Assembly: GCA_037074615.1 (NCBI GenBank)
Contig: CM073542.1
Coordinates: forward strand, 15,826,001-15,890,000
Source of the DNA: Leucaena leucocephala
Lineage: Eukaryota > Streptophyta > Magnoliopsida > Fabales > Fabaceae
Direction of reading: 5' to 3'
Length of the DNA: 64,000 nucleotides
Shown one piece after another: positions 43,586-53,745 of this stretch; position 1 is the first letter of the stretch; each line of letters starts with the position of its first letter. Made by a program: the position numbers and the translations under genes. The notes below the pieces were generated by a model. That model made no database searches and was not told the DNA's origin. It saw only the letters and a list, made by a program, of their open reading frames with translations.

Positions 43586-44272
43586 AGTCTTTTTTTTAAA
43601 AATAATTTTTAAAAAATAATCCACTTTTAAAGTAACAATATTTTCCCCCAATAGCTTCTTCAACTTATTAGACAATTTTCATAAAAGGTTTTAGGTAAAT
43701 AATTATTTCTAACTATTTTTCTTAAATTATATAAGAAAATAGGCATTTATTTCCCAAAAAATAACTACTCAAACAATTATTTCTCTTTTAAGTAAATAAA
43801 TTGTGTCATGAATTTCAAGTAACAAAATACTCATATTATGATTTCTTTCTTCATTTTTCTTAACTCCAAAATATTTTTAATAATTATTATTTTTTTTATT
43901 ATTTATCTAAAATTTTATTTTTAAAATTTCAGAAAAACACTCTTAAACTCAGAAATACCTTATAAATCGTTATTATAAAAGCCGGGATGCTATATGAAAT
44001 GTAGCAACAAATAACAAAAGCAATAGTAATTAGGAACATATTTATACAATTTACATCTATTCTTTCTCTCGATCTCACACACACACATCTCCCTCTCTCT
44101 ATCTCCTCTCCTATATTGTTTCTGATAAACAAATACTAACTCTCAAGCTCATTGACATACATTTATAATATCTTGCTCATACATAGACCCTTGCTTCATT
44201 TTCTTCTTCCGTAGACATCAAAATAATATAATTTTATATATTAGATAGTTATTTTAGAAAGAATGTATAACT
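43586..44272. other. AT-rich spacer between the two upstream subterminal blocks of CACTA-1
   Basis: No gene. The same spacer, inverted, is present in CACTA-2 at about 47440-48200 ('ctaatatatataattaaatt', 'atgagagagatattgtaaat', 'caaagagacccaaatgattt'-like), so it belongs to the family. Confidence 0.7.
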
Positions 44273-44497
44273 TTTAGCGGCAACATTTGTCGTCGCTGAA
44301 GGATATAAAAATCGCCGCATAAACTTTTCATTTCTCACATTTGGTGGCGACAAAGAAAGTCGCCGCAGAAAGACAAACTTTCAGTGGCAACAATTTAAGT
44401 CGCCGCTGAATGTCTAACTTTTAGTGGCGACAAAAAATTGTCGCCACTAAAAGTCATTTTCAGCGGTGACTTTTTTTGTCACCGCTGAAAAGTCGTG
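44273..44497. repeat. CACTA-1 subterminal repeat array, outer block of the upstream end
   Basis: Units such as 'TTTTAGCGGCAACATTTGTC', 'GTCGCCGCTGAATGTC' and 'CAGCGGTGACTTTTTTTGTC' run up to 25 bp from the element end. Confidence 0.9.
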
Positions 44498-44689
44498 GCC
44501 AAATCTATATTTTTTTGTAGTGAGGTGAGCTGCACGACAAGCTGGAGGAGTAGTTGTGCCTACCGTAATTGTTCTTAAATTAAAGCTGGAGGAGTAATGT
44601 TGTTCAATCATGTGGTGTGCCATTCTGTTACTTAGGGAATTTGACAACTGTCATAAAAAATAAATAATAATAGCCGGGGCATCCCAAAA

Positions 44690-45600
44690 CCTACAATGGA
44701 CTAAAATAGATTTTGTGTCGGTGAAAAATAACAACTCTATTATTAGAAAATAATAACTCTATAGTAAATAAATAATAACTTGGACATATTTCATGTAAGG
44801 GTTTTGGGATACATAAGAATCTATTGGGCACGACAGTCTAACACATGCAATGAACAAAAAAAATCAAGACTATGGGAACAGGAAAAACAACTTCACTGGA
44901 TAAAAAATGATGAGTGCATGCCCCATACCAACACCTGAAATGAACCTAACGATGCTGATTGTGGGAGAAATAACTATAACTCAACCACTAGGTAATAACA
45001 GCTCCACAATGAAGGAATAATAACTTAACCACTAGAAAAATAACTACTCCCCACAACTGAAAAAGTGACAACTTCACTACTAGAAAAATAACAACTCTAT
45101 GGTGAAGGAATAACAAATCAACCGTTAGAAAAATAACTACCCCACAACTAAAAAAGTGACAACTCCACCACTAAAAAATAATAACCCCATGGTGAAGGAC
45201 TAAAAACTTAACTATTGAAAAAATAACTACACTCACAATTAGAAAAATGACAACTCTACCACTATGATATAACAAGTTCAGGGTGAAGGAATAACAACTC
45301 TATCAATGGTAAAATAACAATTCGAAAGAAGAAAAATAACAATTCTACTACTAGGACATAACGTATGGATGGTGAATGAATAACAACTTATGTATAATTT
45401 TTTGTGTTATGTTGGAAGACCAAAAAATGGGTGGAAGAATAACAACTTAATCACTAAAAAATAACAACTTTATTGTGAAATAATAACAACTTAAATCCTT
45501 TTTTTGTGGTGAACCAAAAAAGTTAGTTTGGATGAAAAAATGACAACTACACCACTACGAATAACAACTCCTTAGTGAGTAAATAACAACTGAGGCATAA
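44690..45600 (-). repeat. Degenerate AATAACAACTCCACCACT minisatellite array in MULE-3
   Basis: About thirty units such as 'aaaaataacaactctatgg', 'tgaaggaataacaactta' and 'ccaccactagaaaaataa'. Inverted they give GTTGTTATTCCTTCA, as in MULE-1 at 8985-9050. It lies just inside the right end of MULE-3. Confidence 0.8.
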
Positions 45601-45742
45601 TTTTAAATACCAGGGTAGTTATATCTTTTCGCAATTGAAAAAATTAATCTCAAATCCCATAGAACTTCACAATAATTTTGCTATTTTTTAAAACTTTTTT
45701 TATAATTTAATTCCTTCTACATGATCTAGATGCAATTTTTCT

Positions 45743-45965
45743 TAAATTTACGCAATACATGAGAAACGTGCCAGCCATAGTTCTAGAATTGAGGATATGT
45801 AATGCAAAATTATACTCTTCCTCATCCTAAATCCTAAAGTAGGAGTTATTTGAAAGATTTATTTAGAATATAAATATAAGACTTCAACTTATTTTAATTA
45901 CTTTCCAAATTTCTATATTTATTTTTAAATTATTTTGAGACTTTCTATAAATATGTAATCTAACT

Positions 45966-46002
<37 letters not shown>

Positions 46003-46465
46003 TATCGAACCCATGACTTGTTGGCGGTGAAAGTGTTCTGCTTTAACCTTTGAAACCTGTGTTCAAACCAGGCAATGTCATCCATAATTACATTTTCCCA
46101 TTTCATTTTCAAAAAATATTTTTTCGCATGCCCCCATTATTGTATAAGATAATTGAAAATTTTACCCCTATATCCTAATTTTTTGACCTGAAAATTATAT
46201 CCTAATTGATACTTACTTTGTTTCACACGTTATGTCCACCGTTATTTAATTGATGAACTAAATTTTTATCTATATATTTGTTTAATTACAGATGTAACTT
46301 TAGTTAAATCTGCAAATAATTCTTTCCCAGTAAAGGCACAATAACTAAAGACAAAAAAAGTTTAATTCATGTTAAATACAACCAAAAGATATATCACCAC
46401 TAAATATTGAATCATAAGAATTTATTTTAATAATACAAACATTACAATGTATGTAATTCATGAAA
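45743..46465. other. Intergenic DNA with an AT microsatellite
   Basis: No gene recognised. An (AT) run lies at about 45968-45997. The remainder would be downstream of the RING-H2 relic. Confidence 0.6.
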
Positions 46466-47069
46466 TTAATCTATAGGCAATTGAAAGCGACACAATGGGC
46501 ATGTGTGACCTGTTTTTATCCATTTAACAATGCAATTATTGTGAACAAAATGGTATGAGGCAACCCTGCACCATCATCATTGTCATCAAAACTTTCCAAG
46601 CAAATACTACATTGGCTTGCCTTTATTTTATCATGGGACATGTTCATCTTCTTGAGTAATGCTATGGCTTTTTCTGTTGTTGGAAAGATAAACAGGTATT
46701 GCATGGATTGCTCAATGACTCGATTGGTTTCTGTTGACTCAAGATCATCACTAGTAGTATTCATCATATATTGATTATTGTCTCCATGTAAAGAGCTAAT
46801 TTGATTATCAAAAGATTGTTGAATGGATGGCTCTTTGGGATGATAGTTTCTATTGACCCATGATCATCATCCGTATCCATCATATATTCATTGACTCCAT
46901 ATGGAGAGGTAGTTTGAAGATGAAAAGAGAAAGATACTAAGCCATGATCGGAAGTATTGACTTGAAGATGCACAATTAGAGGTATTAAGTGATGATATGT
47001 AGTTCCAATAATGGTGGTAGTTGGATTATTTCTTGGTAGTAAGATATGATTTGAGATGCCAGTGACTCA
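46466..47069 (-). pseudogene. RING-H2 E3 ubiquitin ligase relic, C-terminal part
   Basis: Minus-strand sequence continues the relic at 52263-52450 on the other side of CACTA-2. Pieces in different frames read IVHLQVNTSDHGLVSFSF (to an early stop after METIINI), then IEQSMQYLFIFPTTEKAIAL, KASQCSICLESFDDNDDGAG, and after a frame change ASYHFVHNNCIVKWIKTGH, TCPLCRFQLPID with TAA at 46466-46468. This is a C-terminal RING-H2 zinc domain (CxxC ... HxxxHxxC ... CPLC), which recruits an E2 enzyme. There are at least two frameshifts (near 46777 and near 46570), and the third zinc ligand, usually Cys before the His, is Ser. The gene was dead or dying before or after the CACTA insertion; the order cannot be told. 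Confidence 0.8.
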
Positions 47070-48325
47070 CACTACAAAAAAACAATAATTTGGCTACGAC
47101 TTTTCAGCGGCGACAAAAAAACTTGTTGCTAAAAATAGATTTTCAATAGTAATTTTAGTAAAAGTCTTGAGTTTCAGTGGCAACAAAATTGTTGCCGTTG
47201 AAAGTAAGACTTTCAGCGGTGACTTTGCTCTGTAGCTGCAAAAGCTAAAAAACCTCAAATTTTAGCGCCACTTTCTGCGGCGACACTAATTGTCGCCACA
47301 GAAAGTCATAGTATATGCAGTGACATATGCGTTGCGGTAAAAAATCTATAGTTTATGCGCAACAAAAGGATGTATTCAGCGGTGACTTTTATATCTTTTA
47401 GCGGCGACAAATGTTGTCACTAAAAGTGTTCATACATTTTTTTCCCATTGGTTTTAAACAACTATCTAATATATATAATTAAATTATTGAATAATTTCAT
47501 TTTTAACTTACAAATAAAGAAATTTCACATGTTATTGTAGTAAAGAAAAATTATAGAGAGAATAATGTGATGTCTATGAAAGAAGGAGATGAAACAGGGA
47601 TATGACATGAGAGAGATATTGTAAATGTTTGTCAATGAGCGTGATAGTTAGTATGTGTGTGTTAGAGATAATATGGGAGAGGAGATGACAGAGGAAGATT
47701 TGTGTAAGAGAGAGATAAGGAGAAAGAATATACATAAAATATATACGTACATAAATTTTTAGTTATTGTTGTATATGCCCTCTGTTGCTGTATTTCATGT
47801 AACATCCAAACTTTTATAAAAATAATTTATAAGGTATTATTGAGTTTAAGAGTGTTTGTCTGAAATTAAAAAGTCTCAAAGTAAAATTTTAGAAAAAGAA
47901 TAAAGGAAAGAATAATCATTAAAAATATCTTATGGTCAAGAAAAATTAAGAAAAAATAATAAAATGAGTATTTTGGGGGTTTAGAAAATTATGAAAGATT
48001 TTATTTCCCAAAAAGAGACCCAAATGATTTAATAGCTATTTTTCAGGAATTAAAGGTCTATTTTCTTATAAAATTCAAGAAAAATAGTTAGAGGTTATTA
48101 TTTGCCTAAAATTTTTTATAAAAATTCCCTAATGAGTTGAAGAAGCTATTGGAGAAAAAATATCATTTTTTTATTAAGAGGATTATTTCCTAAAAAATAT
48201 TTGGTAAAAGTAAGACTTTTACCTGCGACAAAATATTGTCGCAGCTGAAAGGGGACTTTCAGAGGCAACTTTTGTTGTCGCCGCTGAAAGACCTTTAGCG
48301 GCGACTTTATTTTGTCGCCGTTGAT

Positions 48326-50397
48326 ACATTTTTATATTTTAGGGATCTCCTTCTCTTGCTTATTTCTTAGCATCGACAGCTTCAGAGGGAAACATCGAGA
48401 ACAAGAGATAGAGGGAGAGCACGAGGGAATGACTGAAGGATTGTGACATTGGAGGAGTGACCGAAGGACAGACAGCGAGCTTGTGACGTCATTGGCCATA
48501 TGAGGTGAGTTCTCCGACTGCGTCTTCAATATGTCTCCTCTATTTTCTTTCGATTATAGGGTGTGTCACTGATTAAAGTCAAGATTTTGAGTAGCTTTTG
48601 GTTGATTCAGTGAAAATGAGTAAGCATTTGAGTTTTTTGACTTCAAACTGAACCAAAATTGTTCGACGTTGGGGTTGCCGGTAGACTTGCTGTGCTCTGT
48701 GGTTTGAAGTGTTTCTAAATGTTTAAATTTAGGGTTTTGAGATTGAATCATTGATTAAGTAATTAATGAAGTTTAAAAACGTGGAATCAAGGTTTAATCT
48801 CAAAATTAAAGCAACCCCAATGACATTAATTGACAACCCCAACGAAAGCAACCCCAGTGTTTATCAAACCTGACAAAAGCTATGGTGGACAAGATTCTTT
48901 GTGTAGATCGATCCGAGAGATCAATACACAACATACACACACATGCCTGACAGCCAAATTACAAAATCACAAAAAAAAAAGAACACCAATGGTGACTGTT
49001 ACTAGAATTTTGTGTTCCCAACATTAGCTAGATTTATGCCACTTGATTATCCTTAGGAGTTTTATCTTTAGTCAACCCCTTCTTAACTCCTTCTACTACA
49101 GAGACCACTCATATATATAATTATATTATTTAACAAAACATATAGTTCAATTCCCATGTGATTATCCCACATTGAGGATCCCCAAATTAACAATATATGG
49201 GAGCTAATTAAATACGATATCTACCTGATATTTCTATCAGTTTATTTGAAATCTGTGAGTATGAGCGAGATCCTTATACTGATATGTGCTTATCAAATAT
49301 AATATTATATATAGTTCTCCCACATGCATGCATGCGATTTTGTTTCAGTGATAGACAAATTCAATTTTGTTTAGTTTAGATTTTGGGAATTTAGGGTTTT
49401 ACAAACTTTTCTATGTTTATGTAAAAGGTTGGGTATTTATATATATTTTTAGAAGAATATCATGGAATGTGAATTTATTAAGATCAAATGGTATTTTACG
49501 TATCTTCTAATAACATTTTTCTTATCAAAATCTCTACAGTTTTTTGTTTTATTAAAAAAATGTATCAAACATCTTTTTCATTCATATATATATTTTTTAA
49601 TTTGTCTCCCTTTTTTTAGTTATTTCCCTCAAATTGCATTCTATAAATGAAATATATCCTAAGACTAACATTATAGCTTTTAAGATAATGGAGAGGTTAT
49701 CACGATCACTTGAGTTGAAAATCAATAAGAACAAAAATTAGGATGTAATGACAACAAAACACTTCTCACTAAAAGTACTAATAATTGCAGGTTCGGCCAC
49801 AAATATCCTTGAGTCTGATACAAGGAATTCGCATAAGGAAACAGGAAAGAAAAGGTCAGAGAGAGGATAAGACGACTAGTATTCCAAATTGCTTGAATAC
49901 AAGTTTGTTAAAACTTAATACGCATGTATTTAAATTTTTGTTAGGAGAACTTGTTACTTTTTTATGTGAAATAATGCACCAGAATATCCAAAATGGAAAG
50001 AATAATCATTAAAAAATCTTGGGGTTAAGAAAAATAAGAAAAAAATAATAATAAAATGAGTATTTTGGGGGCTTAGAAAATTATCAAAGAATTTATTTTT
50101 TGAGAAGAGACCCAAATGATTTAATATAATGATATATGCTTATCAAATATAATATTATATATAGTTCTCCCACATGCATGCATGCGTTTTTGTTTCAGTG
50201 ATTCTCCCATTTTAAACATGATCTATAAATGCATATTTATGATATACGTAACCCCACGTTCCAGCCATAATTAGTTCATCGATGGATGAAGACGACTCAT
50301 GCATGATTACTCACTCAGAAAACTTGTGGTTTTGATTGCTTCAACCTCATAGTTAATTTCGTAGTCTGACCTTATCAAATATCAATCACTATACAAG
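48326..50397. other. CACTA-2 interior without genes, rearranged
   Basis: AT-rich. 49998-50125 repeats part of 47905-48030 ('aatgagtattttggggg', 'gagacccaaatgatttaat') and is followed at once by 50130-50205, a copy of 49280-49350 ('atatagttctcccacatg', 'catgcatgcg'). So two duplicated blocks from different places are joined. The transposase gene that should occupy this region has been lost. Confidence 0.65.
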
Positions 50398-51700
50398 GAG
50401 TAAAAATTCGAGTCAAATTTATTGATTCTATATCAAGAGCAATCGGTCTAGAAGCAAGAAACTTTTATAATTATTATAGTTTAACTCTTAGAACTATAGT
50501 CTCTTTTAGGGATAGTAGAGATAACTGAAAGAATATTTTTTAAAAATATGGTCAGGATATGATTTTAAAAATAAATGTATTATTTATGTAGATATATCAA
50601 TTATTTTATATTTATGCTAAAGAAAAATTTCATATAGATATATCAATTATTTTATAAAATGCATTCAAAAATTGGAAGACTAATCTACATTCTCACTATA
50701 AGAAATATCAGTCTGATGAGTATAAATTGACTGATCCTCCTCAAACTATTAATTTTCAAGATTGGAAATAGTTATTAATATATTTTAAGTTTGACATGTT
50801 TAAGGTACCTCACTATCCTTCTAAATAAATTATCTTTTTCATTTCCATAATTAAATTCTTATTAGTTACCAATTTTTTTTGGAGAATAAAAGTGTAAGAA
50901 ACATGATAAATCAATAAAAACAAATGACTAAATATACTTGTGGTCCTCTATCATTTGTAGATATTGAGTTTGCTATAGTAAGTTTAATCTATCACCACTA
51001 TAATTTAAGTTTTTAATTATTTTTTATTTTAAAATATATTCTTTGTATTTTATATATTATTATTTTGTAGAGAGATCCAACTACTGGATAACTTACCCCT
51101 CTTGACTAGCTATGGGAGATAATACATACTAGGAATATATTAGATAGGCAAGTAGTATGGGTTGACCTACACTCTTAACAGATTCATGTATGCATTGTAG
51201 TTTAATATTTTATTTTGATTTTTTATTATTAATCTAATAGTTTCATATGTTTTTTATAGAGTCGTATGCACAAGTTTTCTTAGTAACAAGATCAAGATTT
51301 AGAGAGCGATGCTCGAATGATATCAGAGGAAATATTGGCGACAATTCTTGGTGAGAAGTTAGGGTATGTAAGAGGAAAAGGGTATAGAGTAGAGCATTTA
51401 AGGAAGAGAAATTACTCTCAATCTAGTGATTCAGTTGTGTAAAGTGTGCGTGCCCAATTGTATGAACAGTTTGATAAAAAATTTTAAGAGAAAATTGAAA
51501 AAATGGAGGCAGAGCATGCAGTAGAGTATGTAAAGATGGAAGAAGAGTGTGCATCAGAGCGTGAAAAGATGTAAGAAGAGCATGTGTAATTCGAGAAATA
51601 CTAATGGAACAAATAGCTCAATTCATTGCCTTGATATAGAGGGGATAACCACATACGCCTACTTCTTCTACTCCTAGTATTAGTCATTCTATATAATATT
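50398..51700 (+). pseudogene. CACTA-2 second gene (TNPA-like / Transposase_24), decayed
   Basis: Plus-strand pieces match, in order, exons 2-6 of the CACTA-1 second gene: IRVKFIDSISRAIGLEARN and LTLRTIVSFRD (50398-50573), the 'FRNWK'-like and DWK*LLIYFKFDMFK part (50660-50803), TKYTCGPLSFVDIEFAI (about 50880-50980), QL..I.YTRNILDRQVVWVD (51073-51180) and MISEEILATILGEKLGYVRG with the coiled coil (51262-51690). Exon 1 was not found. Several stops and altered bases are present (TGA at about 50530 in the first exon, TAG and TAA in the coiled coil). Useful because it keeps the normal GTATT donor where CACTA-1 has ATATT. Confidence 0.8.
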
Positions 51701-52262
51701 TATGTATAAACTAAACAATTTTATTTTAATTTTAAATATTTAAATTATTGAATTAATTTGATATTTTATATGATGATCAAAATTATTTATCAATGTTATT
51801 ATATTCTGGTTTATTTATTTATTTATCATTATTTTTGTGATTAAATTATATTTTCTTATATAAGAAAAATTAAAGGAAAAAAATTTAAAAATAATACCAA
51901 CTTTCAGGGGCGATAAAATTGTTGCTGCTGATTCAAATTTGTAGCTACAGATTCACCTTTAGGTGGTGACAAATAGTCACTGCTAATTAAATTTTGGGTG
52001 GCGATTTTTGTCGCCGCCTTTGACTTACCTTTGTTGACGACAATGGTTGGACAACTTCTGTTAAACTTTCAGCGGCGACTTATTGTTGTCGCTAATTATT
52101 GACATTTAGCGGTGACTTTCAATTATAATTGCCAATGTATATAGGTGACAGTCTCATAGGCAGCGACTTAAAGGTGACAGTATCGCTAAAGATATTCAGC
52201 GGTGACTTTTGTATTTTTAGCGGCGACAAAAGTCACCATTGAAAGTGCATTTTTTTTTAGTG

Positions 52263-52450
52263 TCAACATCAATTTAGAAAGATAGTTGGCGGCGTTTCTA
52301 TGAAGAAATACTTGAACATCTTGAATTAGTTCTTCACATGGCATGGTGAATGGAGATTGAAACATTTCAAAAGATGTCATTTAAAGAAGCCTCGTGTTAG
52401 GTGAAATCTCACGTTGAACCACAGTAAAACTGATATCAAACCTATATCTT
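52263..52450 (-). pseudogene. RING-H2 gene relic, N-terminal part
   Basis: Minus-strand reading: RYRFDISFTVVQREISPN, a stop, then MTSFEMFQSPFTMPCEELIQ, DVQVFLHRNAANYLSKLM, up to the CACTA-2 end at 52263. The composition and position fit the N-terminal region of the RING-H2 protein whose C-terminus lies at 46466-47069. Joining the two at the TCA duplication continues the reading with one frame change (the matching frame on the far side starts VTGISNHILLPRNNPT). The TAA at 52381-52383 and the frame change show it is non-functional. A true start further up was not found. Confidence 0.7.
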
Positions 52451-53745
52451 CTATTAAGTCTTCAAAACTCAAAATATAAGAGGACTACATGATTATAATA
52501 TTGATTATAATCTCCTTTGAATGAGGGCTAGCTGCTTTGTCTGTTGTGATGGAAAATGGTAATGTGCTCTTCTAAAGAGAAAAAAAAAAGATGAATTTAT
52601 AAGAATAAATAAAGCAATAATAAAAAATAGAGAGAATATAATGTGTTGAAATATTTATATTGAATGAGAAGATAATTATCTATCTTAATTAAAGTTCTCA
52701 AACTGAGCGATATTGTATCTCTAAAAAAGATAAGTTATGAATTGTTTCTCATTTTGAATTTAAATCTCACTCAAATTTAAAATACTTTGATATTATTTAT
52801 TTAAAAATAATTAATTCTAATCATCTTTAAATTAAATTTAATATTTCTTATTTAAATTTATAGTTCACATATAGATAAATCCAACTTTTGAATTACTTAA
52901 TTCACACACGATAATTTTATCTTAAAGGATAACAAAAAGTATACAATTATCGTTTTAATTCTTTTTTATAAAAGATACTTTAATACTTTATACAACAAGA
53001 TTAGATGACATCAACAGTATCGTTTGAATTTCTGAACATTAGTACACAATTGTTCATAATTAACTGTTAATTTTGTTAATAGTTGACGGTTTAAAACTGT
53101 TACCGTTGAGCGCTTCATATATTGTCTAGCATGAATAGTTGCTGATTTAGAACTGTGTATCATAATTAACAGTTGCAATGATCACAATTGTGAATTAAAG
53201 ATATCTCTAATGTGGTCTTATAGGCCTCTGGACGATTACTTAACAGTTGGATGCTTACAACTGCTAATATCAGGAATGATAGTTGATGGTTCCACATGTA
53301 GCACTGTGACTTGGTTTTGACAATATTTGCTAATTTAGGCTAATAACCGACATTTAATTATGCGATTTTTTTAAATTGATGTTCTACTTTCTGTAGCAAC
53401 CCTTATTTACAAACATTACAGAATATACAAAGCAAAAGCAACTACTCTTGTGTATAAACCAATGAATCAATTATCTATATCAATATAATATCTACAAATT
53501 AATTAAGTTTGATATCCATACAAATATTTGTCTAACATATAGCCCACTAACCGTATATAGCCATAGCCACCTCTTTCATGACTTCTTCCATTTGAGCGCG
53601 CGAATATTCCTCACAATAAGCATAAGGGAAATACTATAATATCGAAACAAACATGCTAGTTAAATGTAGGTAACGTGAATATACTTTTAATTAAACATAT
53701 ATGATTTGAAAATTCATTAAGTTGACCACATATATGCATATATAC
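52451..53745. other. Intergenic DNA, possibly a CACTA subterminal region
   Basis: No gene. 53000-53320 contains repeated pairs such as 'taactgttaa', 'acggtttaaaactgttac' and 'acagttggatgc', which could be subterminal repeats of the third CACTA family whose gene follows, but no CACTA end was found. Confidence 0.45.

Larger units (their letters stand above)
35898..44522 (-). mobile_element. CACTA-1: complete En/Spm (CACTA) element with AGG target duplication
   Basis: The ends are CACTACAAAAAG at 35898 and, inverted, CACTACAAAAAA at 44522. The 3-bp duplication AGG lies outside both ends (35895-35897, 44523-44525). Subterminal arrays of AGCGGCGACA..TGTCGCCGCT occupy both ends. Read on the minus strand the element runs: GC-rich tandem repeats (43310-42820), the TNP2-like transposase gene (41853-38182), a second six-exon gene (38093-36366), then the other subterminal array. 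CACTA termini, subterminal repeats and a two-gene plan (transposase plus DNA-binding partner) define this superfamily. It lies inside MULE-3. Confidence 0.95.
33737..45742 (+). mobile_element. MULE-3: eroded Pack-MULE of the same family, split by the CACTA element
   Basis: The right end (45612-45742) is clearly the family inverted repeat ('aattgaaaaaattaatctca', 'atcccatagaacttcac', ending 'ctagatgcaatttttctt'). The left end at about 33737-33860 is its eroded partner: read outward-in it has 'tcttatagaaagaattta', 'aaatcctaaaaaata', 'catttcataagattt'-like and 'aaaattaattttttaaatta', in the same order as the inverted right end. With the CACTA element (35898-44525) removed the element is about 3.4 kb, close to MULE-2 (3.6 kb), and like MULE-2 it has an AATAACAAC array beside the right end. 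Target duplication not resolved. The left end is the weaker part of the call. Confidence 0.55.
47070..52262 (+). mobile_element. CACTA-2: shorter member of the CACTA-1 family, TSD TCA, transposase lost
   Basis: It starts CACTACAAAAAAAC at 47070 and ends ...TTTTTTTTAGTG at 52262. The 3-bp duplication TCA flanks it exactly (47067-47069 and 52263-52265). Subterminal AGCGGCGAC arrays lie at 47108-47430, 48225-48325 and 51900-52245. The orientation is opposite to CACTA-1. The only gene remnant is the second gene (50398-51700, plus strand); nothing like TNP2 is present, so it is a non-autonomous deletion derivative. It sits inside the RING-H2 relic. Terminal bases differ slightly between ends (CACTAC versus CACTAA), and the arrays are more degenerate than in CACTA-1. 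Confidence 0.92.

Noticed and set aside
48332..48529. Minus-strand 65-codon frame in CACTA-2
   Set aside because: No family resemblance, and it lies in the subterminal region of the element.
53000..53330. An end of the Ulp1-type CACTA element
   Set aside because: Repeated 'aactgtta' phrases look subterminal, but no CACTA terminus or 3-bp duplication could be found.
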